From NCBI GenBank assembly GCA_964387025.1, contig CAYLUZ010000004.1, forward strand, positions 1 through 64,000: a stretch of 64,000 bases of DNA, written 5' to 3'. Both the position numbers and the translations under genes were made by a program. The notes under the pieces were generated by a model. It made no database searches. It was given only the letters and a program-made list of their open reading frames with translations, and was not told the origin of the DNA. Source of the DNA: PNON01 sp964387025. GTDB lineage: Bacteria; Chloroflexota; Anaerolineae; Anaerolineales; Anaerolineaceae. Below, piece by piece: positions 8,841 through 16,346 of this stretch (position 1 is the first letter of the stretch; every line of letters starts with the position of its first letter).

Positions 8841-9185
8841 CTATTCTTTTTGTGATAGGGATGCGCTTGCGCGCGTGTTTTCTTCGATGTCAATCAGCAG
8901 ATATACTCCTTCACCCATAGCAAAAGTTGTCACACCTGCGACGAGTCCCCATAACAGAATTACAAAACCAGAGATTATACCCACAATTGCCATACCACCT
9001 GAATCTGTAGGAGATGCATTTAGGCTGAGTTGATTGGCAAATCCCCTTAGTAATGCTCCGCCAAGGAGACCGCTAATGCACGATCCAACTGCGCCGATGA
9101 TTGTTACAACGAGAATAATTGCTCCAATAATTTTATATATGGTCCCTATTAGTCGCAAAGCCTTGTATTTTTTAATCAAGTTCAA
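8841..9185 (-). CDS. Small membrane protein (114 aa), unknown function
   Basis: Two long hydrophobic regions (about 12-50 with a GGALLRG end, and 64-92) flank a short polar loop, and the C-terminal tail GVYLLIDIEENTRAS is cytoplasmic by charge. The tail motif 'DIEENTR' occurs in other small bacterial membrane proteins, but I know no function for it. The start is TTG at 9185 with AAAGG upstream. It sits 20 bases after the DinB-like gene on the same strand, so the two may be co-transcribed. Confidence 0.65.
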   Translation of the reverse strand: MNLIKKYKALRLIGTIYKIIGAIILVVTIIGAVGSCISGLLGGALLRGFANQLSLNASPTDSGGMAIVGIISGFVILLWGLVAGVTTFAMGEGVYLLIDIEENTRASASLSQKE

Positions 9186-9205
9186 CCGTGCCTTTCTTAG
9201 TGGGA

Positions 9206-9793
9206 TTAATCTAAACCAAGTTCTTGGGCATGGTCAACAACCTCATGTTCAAGAACAACGATCCATAAATACCATGCGACTGGAATACTAACTAAAGAAC
9301 CTCCCGGTACATGCCAGTCATAAGGTTCTGTTTTTTCCATAAGATCAAATGGTAAGACAACCGGTTGACTGAAAATTCCTTGTAATGCTGATGCAGTGTG
9401 GATTGCCAAAGGTTTGATCTCTGACCATGGGGCGTTCTTGTACTTTTTCGCCTGGAATTCATTGAACTCATCAATGGTTTCAAAATCTACCCGTGTTCCA
9501 TCTACATCACGGTAGCCTTTTAGTGTGAGTACAAATGGTTTTCGAACTCCTGAAATAATGTCACCCATCGATTGGATGATATACCGTTCCCACTCAGCAA
9601 TATGGGCGACGATTTGAGCAAGGGTACGTCCATCAGGGCAAATTTGAGATGCTTTGACGGAGTCAATGGCATATATGGCAGAAAGATACGCAGCCAGATA
9701 CTCGGAATGAATACGATTCATCCCTTTTACCCGGATGTTTGCTGGCATATTGGATAATGCAAATATTTTTGGGTAGAATTGTTCAGGTTTCAT
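9206..9793 (-). CDS. DinB/maleylpyruvate-isomerase-like four-helix protein
   Basis: The sequence has the helical DinB-superfamily pattern with one His in the second helix (HIAEWERYI) and a distal HEVVDHAQEL. These are the typical metal-binding His positions of the fold. Such proteins often use a metal to conjugate or isomerise thiol-bound small molecules, but the substrate here is unknown. I chose the ATG at 9793 (MKPEQFYPK) over a TTG at 9847 because AGGGG lies just before it and the extra 18 residues do not look like part of the domain. Confidence 0.7.
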   Translation of the reverse strand: MKPEQFYPKIFALSNMPANIRVKGMNRIHSEYLAAYLSAIYAIDSVKASQICPDGRTLAQIVAHIAEWERYIIQSMGDIISGVRKPFVLTLKGYRDVDGTRVDFETIDEFNEFQAKKYKNAPWSEIKPLAIHTASALQGIFSQPVVLPFDLMEKTEPYDWHVPGGSLVSIPVAWYLWIVVLEHEVVDHAQELGLD

Positions 9794-9945
9794 ACCCCTA
9801 TTATAAGGTATTGTACAAACAAGTGGATAGATTGTGTTGATAACCAATTAATTTACGCAACAATGAATCTCAATTTTGGAAATACCGGGAGGAAAATGGC
9901 TGTTTTCGGAAAATGCTTATTGAACAAAGATATCTTGATCTTTAC

Positions 9946-10458
9946 TTATAATCCTGAATATCCCCGCCAGTCAAATTGCCAATTTCTATCGTTTTTAGGT
10001 GGTTGAACCTCCTCGAGCATCTGTTCAATGAATTGCTGCCATACTTCATTTGGTTCCCAAATATTCATGACATCTTCCCAACAAACCTGGCGATCTTCAT
10101 TTTCGGCTATCACCCGATAGAGATATATAAAAACCGATACACGCATATTCTTGGCACAATGAACAAAAGTTTTAAATCCTTTGTGCTGCTCGAACATCTG
10201 GAAGAATTTTAACAGGTCGCCTTTTGTGGGTGCCTGCCATTCTACAGGTATGTGAACATAAGCCATCCCGGCTGCTTGGGCAAGTTCCTGTTCATCAGGC
10301 AGACTATCCGGCGAGGCCGATGTGGCGAGGTTGATCAATATAGTAAACCCCGACTCACCCAGCATATTGATCTGGTCAGGAGTTGGTTGTCCTCCAGTGT
10401 AAATTCCCGGTTTTATTTCCAGGTAATCTTTAATCTCTTCTATTAATTTATTCTGCAA
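9946..10458 (-). CDS. Tyrosine-phosphatase-like protein with shortened P-loop
   Basis: The fold matches the DSP/DUF442 phosphatase group: GIYTGGQPTPDQ near the N-terminus, ILINLATS in the central strand and a P-loop region FVHCAKNMRVS. The spacing from Cys to Arg is CX4R rather than the CX5R needed for a standard PTP loop, so catalysis may be altered or lost. The start is TTG at 10458 with GAGGTG five bases upstream. The gene is divergent from the SPFH gene, sharing a 145-base control region. Confidence 0.75.
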   Translation of the reverse strand: MQNKLIEEIKDYLEIKPGIYTGGQPTPDQINMLGESGFTILINLATSASPDSLPDEQELAQAAGMAYVHIPVEWQAPTKGDLLKFFQMFEQHKGFKTFVHCAKNMRVSVFIYLYRVIAENEDRQVCWEDVMNIWEPNEVWQQFIEQMLEEVQPPKNDRNWQFDWRGYSGL

Positions 10459-10549
10459 TTCACACCTCAGCTCAAATTATAATGTAATTGATTACCTCTT
10501 TATGATTATTGTGAATGTTCCTACAAATGTCAGAAAGGCAAATCATAGA

Positions 10550-10584
10550 GGTAAACTACTGTATAATTATGTAATTAGTTTACC
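10550..10584. promoter_or_regulatory. Dyad-symmetric operator around a -10 box, upstream of SPFH gene
   Basis: Perfect 9-bp inverted arms (GGTAAACTA at 10550-10558, TAGTTTACC at 10576-10584) flank 17 bases that contain a consensus TATAAT (10562-10567). Repressor binding to such a site would block a promoter for the SPFH gene at 10604. The regulator is unknown and no clear -35 is seen. Confidence 0.55.
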
Positions 10585-10603
10585 GTAAATTCTGGAGGAA
10601 AAA

Positions 10604-11635
10604 ATGAACATTGCCAATCTATTACAGGGAGTGGCTTCTCTTGCCTGGGCAGCTCTGATCATATTTATAGTCATCGCAGTAATCAGAGCATCCCGAAATG
10701 CACCATTAAAGAATGTAGGCTCTATTGCGGTGGTACTTGCAGTTGTTGCAATATTAATTACCTCTGTTAGTGCCGGGTTGGTATTTATTCAACCTGAAGA
10801 AAGAGGTGTAGTTATATCTGCATTTTCGCCTAAAGGATACCGGGAAGTTGCTCTCCAACCGGGTCTTCGCTGGATCATTCCGTTTGCAGAAAATGTTGTT
10901 TTATACCCCATCTCCAAACAGACATATACAATGTCAATTGCGCCCAGTGAAGGAGCAATTCAGGGTGATGACTCGATCACCGCCCGTACGCTGGACGGGC
11001 AGGAGATCTACGTCGATGCTTCTGTAATTTATGCTATCGACCCGGAAAAAGTTGTCCAGGTTCATATTCAGTGGCAAAAACGATATTCAAGCGATCTGGT
11101 TCGTGCACAATCAAGAGGTATTATTCGGGATGCAGTTTCCCAGTATCGAGTGGATGAATTGAACAGTACCAAGCGTGTTGCATTTGTCGGGAACATGCGG
11201 GATGCGATGACCGCCAAGTTATCTGAAAATGGATTAATGCTGGTGGATTTTGTGATCCGCAATATTACTTTCTCACCCGAATATGCTGCATCAGTGGAGC
11301 AGAAACAGGTAGCTGAACAACAAGCCCAACAGGCAAAATTTGTTGTGGAACAAAAACGTCAGGAAGCAGAGCAGGTAAGGCAAACTGCGCAGGGTGCAGC
11401 TGATTCCGCGATCATTAAGGCGAAAGGTGATGCAGAAGCCAGAATCCTTCAAGCCCAAGCTGAAGCACAGTCCCTGGCCCTTATCAGTGCAGCGTTGAAA
11501 GACAACCCTGATCTCTTAATGTACCAGTACATTTCGAAACTCTCACCAACCATACAAACCATGCTGCTGCCTAGTAACTCACCATTTCTCTTCCCACTGC
11601 CTGGGATAACGCCACAGATAACAACAGTTCCTTAA
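10604..11635 (+). CDS. SPFH/band 7 (stomatin-prohibitin-like) membrane protein
   Basis: Two N-terminal helices (about 10-28 and 40-63) precede an SPFH domain (about 65-230; PEERGVVISAF, PGLRWIIPF). An Ala/Gln/Glu-rich coiled coil follows (about 232-300; AEQQAQQAKFVVEQKRQEAEQ), then a hydrophobic end. SPFH proteins form ring-like membrane assemblies that organise microdomains or protect proteases. A strong TGGAGGAAAAA ribosome site precedes the ATG. The dyad operator upstream suggests dedicated control. Confidence 0.9.
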   Translation: MNIANLLQGVASLAWAALIIFIVIAVIRASRNAPLKNVGSIAVVLAVVAILITSVSAGLVFIQPEERGVVISAFSPKGYREVALQPGLRWIIPFAENVVLYPISKQTYTMSIAPSEGAIQGDDSITARTLDGQEIYVDASVIYAIDPEKVVQVHIQWQKRYSSDLVRAQSRGIIRDAVSQYRVDELNSTKRVAFVGNMRDAMTAKLSENGLMLVDFVIRNITFSPEYAASVEQKQVAEQQAQQAKFVVEQKRQEAEQVRQTAQGAADSAIIKAKGDAEARILQAQAEAQSLALISAALKDNPDLLMYQYISKLSPTIQTMLLPSNSPFLFPLPGITPQITTVP

Positions 11636-11678
11636 GTATAAAAGTATAGAATAGAACAAAACAGAGAAATTTGAAAAA

Positions 11679-12740
11679 ATGCCAATACCTTTAAATGGCA
11701 AACAGATCAGGCTGACAGATTATTCCAACTGCGCTGGTTGAGCATCGAAATTAAAAGCGGAAACGTTGGCGCAGGTTCTGCGCCCATTACATGACGTTTA
11801 TGCTGGTGTTCAACCAGCCAATTTATTAGTTGGTTTGGATCAACCGGATGATGCAGTGATCTGGAAAGTCGATGATACCAGGGCATTGGTTCTAACAACC
11901 GATTTTTTCACCCCGGTAGTAGATGACCCATACGATTATGGTGCAATAGCTGCAGCAAATTCAATGTCAGATGTATATGCCATGGGTGGGGTTCCATTTT
12001 TAGCATTGAGTATTGCTGCTTTACCCCCTGAACTTCCTTCAGATTTCTTGGCAGAGATCATACGCGGTGGTGCAGATATTGCCAAACAAGCCGGGGTTAT
12101 TATTGCCGGGGGACATACCATCCAGGATAAAGAGCCAAAATTTGGGCTGGTTGTGCTAGGTTGGGTGGATGCAAAGAAATATCTCACCAAGAAGGGACTG
12201 ATCCCCGGTGACCAGCTGATAGTTACCAAACCATTGGGATTTGGGGTGACAACGACAGCTCTAAAACGTAGAATAGCCGAAGAAGCAGATGTTCAAGAAG
12301 CTGTCGGTTGGATGAAGATTTTGAATCACAAGGCAAGTACCCTGGCCATTAAATATAATGCGCATAGCTGTACCGATGTGACCGGGTTCAGCCTGCTTGG
12401 TCATGGTTGGGAGATGGCAGAAGCATCTCAAGTTGGCCTTCGCATTCAGTTTCAATCGCTGCCATTAATTTCCGGTGCGAAAAAATATGCCCGGGAATGG
12501 GCATTCCCTGGTGGAGCTTCTGATAACATGCATTTCTATGGCAAACACGTCAAGTTTTCTGATAGTTTGGAAGAATATGAGAAACTGCTAACATTTGACC
12601 CACAAACAAGCGGAGGATTATTAATGGGACTTTCAGCAAAGGATGCCGAAGATTTTATGAAAGCTTCAAAAGCAGAGGGACAGCCTGCATGGATCATTGG
12701 CGAAGTAGTTGATGGCAATATTATTGAAATTTTGAGTTAA
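11679..12740 (+). CDS. selD: Selenide, water dikinase containing selenocysteine (Sec21)
   Basis: SelD makes selenophosphate from selenide and ATP for selenocysteine and selenouridine synthesis. Simple ORF finding would start at a TTG at 11766. The real frame begins at ATG 11679 and runs IRLTDYSNCAG-TGA-ASKLKAETL. The TGA (11739-11741, residue 21) falls exactly where SelD enzymes carry the catalytic Cys or Sec. Reading through it gives a normal 353-residue protein with the family segments LLVGLDQPDDA, TVDFF-like TTDFFTPVVDDPY, SDVYAMGG, the ATP-site IIAGGHTI and DPQTSGG. A SECIS-like hairpin follows the TGA. The organism must therefore also encode SelA, SelB and tRNA-Sec elsewhere. Confidence 0.93.
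11739..11799 (+). promoter_or_regulatory. Sec TGA codon and bacterial SECIS-like element in selD
   Basis: After the TGA (11739-11741) a perfect 6-bp stem, GGCGCA (11768-11773) with TGCGCC (11779-11784), holds the loop GGTTC. This closely resembles the apical stem of the E. coli fdhF element, whose loop has GGTCT. The loop begins 32 bases after the TGA, within the range described for bacterial SECIS. AAACGT (11761-11766) and ACGTTT (11794-11799) can extend the stem. Confidence 0.82.
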
Positions 12741-12823
12741 GAATTAGATGAATAAAGTCAGAATTATCTGAAACGGGCTTGACCAATAAATTTGGCTATG
12801 TTATTATGCCATCCGGAGTAAGA

Positions 12824-14035
12824 ATGCCGCAAATAAATAAAGACCAGCCGGGATATGATCCATTAACGGAAAATCCTTTAATTGCTGAGCAGAATACAAC
12901 TTCTCAAGACACAAAAATTGAAAAATCATTATCGGATCAAAGATCCGATATATTGGATTTAAAATCCCCGATTATCCGAATTGCGACAGCCTTAATTACA
13001 CTGGCGCTGATAGTGGTAGTAGTTCTTATCATGCGGAACTTCTTCCTGCCGAAGACACCTCAGGCACAGGCAAAATCGCAAAACCCGGAATCAAATCCGA
13101 CATTGAATGTGAATATTAGCCAGCCATCAATATCTGAAATACAGGATGTATCCTATTCGGGTGGTGTACCCCGTCTTGCACAACTGCATACTATCATTCC
13201 AGAAAGACCGCGTGATGAAATTGAAAAGTACACTGTTGTTCAAGGTGACACAGTGTTTGGAATAGCTGAAAAATTTGCCTTAAAACCGGAGACCATTCTC
13301 TGGGGTAATTACTTCACGTTATTGGATAATCCCAGCTTTTTACAACCAGGACAGATTCTAAATATATTGCCTGTCAATGGAATTTATCATAAATGGAATG
13401 CTGGCGATGGGCTGAATGGTGTATCTGAATTCTTCGGAGTGAAACCAGAGGATATCATTAATTACCCATTGAATCATCTGGATATTAAAACGATCGGAGA
13501 TTTCAGTAATCCAAGCATTGAACAAGGTACCATGCTGGTTATTCCGAATGGAAAACGAAATTTTGTTACTTGGAGCGCTCCCCGCATCACCCGTGATGAC
13601 CCGGGTGTAGCAAAAGTACTCGGACCCGGTTACTGTGGATCAATTACAGATGGACCTGTGGGTATACAAGCATTTATATGGCCGACAAATAGTCACTTCC
13701 TTTCCGGTTTTGATTATTCTCCTGAGACCAATCACTTAGGGATTGACCTTGACGGTGAGATCGGTGATCCTATCTATGCGACGGACAATGGAGTCGTAGT
13801 TTATTCAGGCTGGAACGACTGGGGTTATGGATTTATGGTGGTTATTGATCATGGAAATGGATGGCAGTCCTTATATGCCCATTTGAGTGATATAGCAGTT
13901 GGTTGTTCTGCATTCGTCTATCAGGGCACTGTGATTGGTTATATGGGCTCTACTGGTCGTTCCAGCGGTTCACATTTACATTTCGAATTGATGAATGATG
14001 CAGGTAAGGTTAATCCATTTAACTATCTGCCTTGA
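12824..14035 (+). CDS. LysM plus M23 peptidoglycan peptidase, membrane-anchored
   Basis: Starting at ATG 12824 (CCGGAG five to six bases upstream) rather than the TTG at 12779 or ATG at 12806, the protein is 403 residues. A single membrane helix lies at about 47-68. One clear LysM domain follows (YTVVQGDTVFGIAEKFAL), a second degenerate one (KWNAGDGLNGVSEFFGV), then the M23 metallopeptidase domain. All zinc ligands are present: HLGIDLDG (first His and Asp), and HLHFEL with YAHLSD for the second half. M23 enzymes cut peptide cross-links of the cell wall. Confidence 0.9.
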   Translation: MPQINKDQPGYDPLTENPLIAEQNTTSQDTKIEKSLSDQRSDILDLKSPIIRIATALITLALIVVVVLIMRNFFLPKTPQAQAKSQNPESNPTLNVNISQPSISEIQDVSYSGGVPRLAQLHTIIPERPRDEIEKYTVVQGDTVFGIAEKFALKPETILWGNYFTLLDNPSFLQPGQILNILPVNGIYHKWNAGDGLNGVSEFFGVKPEDIINYPLNHLDIKTIGDFSNPSIEQGTMLVIPNGKRNFVTWSAPRITRDDPGVAKVLGPGYCGSITDGPVGIQAFIWPTNSHFLSGFDYSPETNHLGIDLDGEIGDPIYATDNGVVVYSGWNDWGYGFMVVIDHGNGWQSLYAHLSDIAVGCSAFVYQGTVIGYMGSTGRSSGSHLHFELMNDAGKVNPFNYLP

Positions 14036-14136
14036 CAATAAAACACATCCTTCCTTTTCCATTAAATATAATTTTTACTTGTTCCACCTCCATGCTACAA
14101 TTATTAATCATGTAGCATTTTCTGGGAGTTAAGGAT

Positions 14137-14979
14137 ATGGGAAGCGAAATCCGACCATCGCCAATTGCGGGTCACTGGTATTCGAGTAATCCAGTCGTTT
14201 TGGCCATAGAATTGGATGGCTACATTACAAATGCCAAAACCCCAATAATCACTGGAGAGATTGTTGCTGTGATATCTCCGCATGCTGGTTATCGATATTC
14301 CGGACATGTGGCCGGGCATGCATTTGCAGCAATCCAGCACCTCCATCCCGATATTGTTGCAGTGATTTCACCAATGCACCAGCCTTATGAGCAGACATTC
14401 CTCACATCTGCCCATAAATATTACTGGACTCCACTCGGAAACATAGAAGTTGACCATTCCGCGGTTATTGATCTATCAAAAATCCTGGCTGATGAGTATA
14501 AGATCGGATTGGAACCGGTATTAAACGACGAAGAACATTCACTTGAGATTGAACTTCCATTTCTTCAAAGGATCTATCCTAAATCATTTACACTTCTCCC
14601 GGTCATGGTCAGGGATCTTTCCATTTCCAATTGTGAAGCATTAGGTGTGGGGCTGTATCAAGTGCTGCGTGGAAAAAATGCGATGGTTGTTATCAGCACT
14701 GATCTCTCGCATTTTTATAAAAAATCCGACGCTGCCAGATTGGATTCGAAAATGCTTGCTATGATCCAAAACCTGAATCCAACAGGTGTTTTGAGAGCTG
14801 AACTGGATGGGACTGGTTTTGCCTGTGGAGCCGGAGCTGTAATTGCCGGGTTACATTATGCGACCCTGATGGGTGCTAAAAAGGGTGTACTATTAAAATA
14901 CGGCACCTCCGGTGAAATTACCGGAGATGATTCTTCAGTAGTTGGTTATGGAGCTGTTGCCCTGGTAAAAACATTATGA
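14137..14979 (+). CDS. amrB: MEMO1-family protein (AmmeMemoRadiSam system protein B)
   Basis: This 280-residue protein matches MEMO proteins end to end: RPSPIAGHWYSSNP, the His-rich SPHAGYRYSGHVAGHAF, SPMHQPY, EHSLEIELPFLQ and STDLSHF. The conserved His/Cys metal-site residues, including CGAGAV late in the protein, are visible. In bacteria it is usually encoded with AMMECR1 and a radical SAM protein, but neither is in this neighbourhood. The reaction is unknown. AAGGAT precedes the ATG. Its stop overlaps the start of the next gene by four bases (ATGA), so the two are translationally coupled. Confidence 0.88.
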   Translation: MGSEIRPSPIAGHWYSSNPVVLAIELDGYITNAKTPIITGEIVAVISPHAGYRYSGHVAGHAFAAIQHLHPDIVAVISPMHQPYEQTFLTSAHKYYWTPLGNIEVDHSAVIDLSKILADEYKIGLEPVLNDEEHSLEIELPFLQRIYPKSFTLLPVMVRDLSISNCEALGVGLYQVLRGKNAMVVISTDLSHFYKKSDAARLDSKMLAMIQNLNPTGVLRAELDGTGFACGAGAVIAGLHYATLMGAKKGVLLKYGTSGEITGDDSSVVGYGAVALVKTL

Positions 14980-16337
14980 ATTTTTTGAGAATATTCTTAT
15001 TACTACTGCTGGTTGTCCTGAATGCTTTTTTTGTGGCTGTAGAATACGCAGCCATTGCATCTAGACGATCCAAGCTCGAGATGTTAATTGAGCATGAATC
15101 CGCAGCTTCTCGCATCGTAAAAGATTGGCTTCAGAACCCGTTAGCCAGAGATAGGCTCATAGCTGCTAATCAGATATATATCACGATCATTAGTCTTGCC
15201 CTGGGCGCTATAGGTGCTAATGCTGTTCAGGAAATGTTATCACCTTTGTTTTTAAGCATTCACCTTTCAGCAAAATGGGAGATTATTAATTCGGTGATAA
15301 GCATATTGCCTTTGGTGATCTCCCTGATTTTAGTTACTGGCATACAGGTAGTTCTCGGGGAACAAGTTCCAAAAGTCACCGTCTTGAGATCGCCGGAACG
15401 ATTTGCATTATTTGCAGCACCAATCATGCGGGTATTAAATTCATTATTCCGAAAATTCATAGATCTATTAGATTGGGCGACAAAGCAAACATTAAAGTTA
15501 TTTGGAATCTCAATTACTTCACCCCAAAGCTCGCAGATTTCCATTGAAGAAATCAAATTAATGGTCTCGGGTCCAGAAATGGGAGGTTTACTGGAAAAGC
15601 CTGAGCAGGAAATGCTTTCCGCAATATTTGATTTCGGCTCCATGGTGGTACGGCAGGTTTGTGTACCTCGAACTGATATTGTGGCAGTGGAAGAATCGAC
15701 CTCATTGAAAGGGGTGATTCAACTGTTTACTCAGGAGAATGTAACGAAAATTCCTGTTTATAAAGAAAACCTGGATCAGATAACAGGGATTTTATACATC
15801 AGGGATCTGTTAACTGCATTATATGCTTCAGATGGTAAATTGAAAATTGCAGCAGATATCGTTCGTGAGGCATTATTTGTTCCTGAGACGATCTCTGTAA
15901 ATGACTTACTTGTTCAATTTAAAAATCGGCGGCAGCATATTGCCATTGTTTTGGATGAATACGCAGGCACTGCTGGGTTAGTCACTCTGGAAGATCTGGT
16001 TGAAGAAATAGTAGGTGACTACCGCGATTCCTTCGATTCAAACACTCCTCAGATACAGCCATTAACTGAAGGGAAAGCTCTGATCGATGGATTAATTCTC
16101 ATCCCTGAATTTAATGAATACTTTGGAATGACTCTGTCTGATCCTAACTATAATACTGTGGCTGGTTATATTTTGGGAAAACTTGGCAGGCTGCCAGTGG
16201 TTGGTGATATCATCGAAGATTCGGAAAACCACATTAGCTTGAAGGTTGAATCCATGGATCGGATGCGGATCACACAGGTCCTGGTTACCCGCTTAAAAGC
16301 CGATCATACTAATGAAATCAAACCCGATTCCAAATAA
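14976..16337 (+). CDS. CNNM/CBS/CorC_HlyC membrane protein (hemolysin C family)
   Basis: The layout is a CNNM (DUF21) transmembrane domain (about 1-200), a CBS pair (about 205-330; VCVPRTDIVAVEE and IAIVLDEYAGTAGLVTLEDLVEEIVG) and a C-terminal CorC_HlyC domain (about 345-440). Related proteins are linked to Mg2+ or cobalt efflux and membrane stress rather than to lysis of blood cells. At 453 residues it is full length. It overlaps the MEMO gene by four bases and is followed after 9 bases by priA. Confidence 0.92.
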   Translation: MNFLRIFLLLLLVVLNAFFVAVEYAAIASRRSKLEMLIEHESAASRIVKDWLQNPLARDRLIAANQIYITIISLALGAIGANAVQEMLSPLFLSIHLSAKWEIINSVISILPLVISLILVTGIQVVLGEQVPKVTVLRSPERFALFAAPIMRVLNSLFRKFIDLLDWATKQTLKLFGISITSPQSSQISIEEIKLMVSGPEMGGLLEKPEQEMLSAIFDFGSMVVRQVCVPRTDIVAVEESTSLKGVIQLFTQENVTKIPVYKENLDQITGILYIRDLLTALYASDGKLKIAADIVREALFVPETISVNDLLVQFKNRRQHIAIVLDEYAGTAGLVTLEDLVEEIVGDYRDSFDSNTPQIQPLTEGKALIDGLILIPEFNEYFGMTLSDPNYNTVAGYILGKLGRLPVVGDIIEDSENHISLKVESMDRMRITQVLVTRLKADHTNEIKPDSK

Positions 16338-16346
16338 TCAATTTTT

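Noticed and set aside
11766..12740. SelD read as a truncated gene starting at TTG 11766
   Set aside because: Conserved SelD sequence continues upstream in frame across the TGA to an ATG at 11679; the TTG lies inside the SECIS-like stem.
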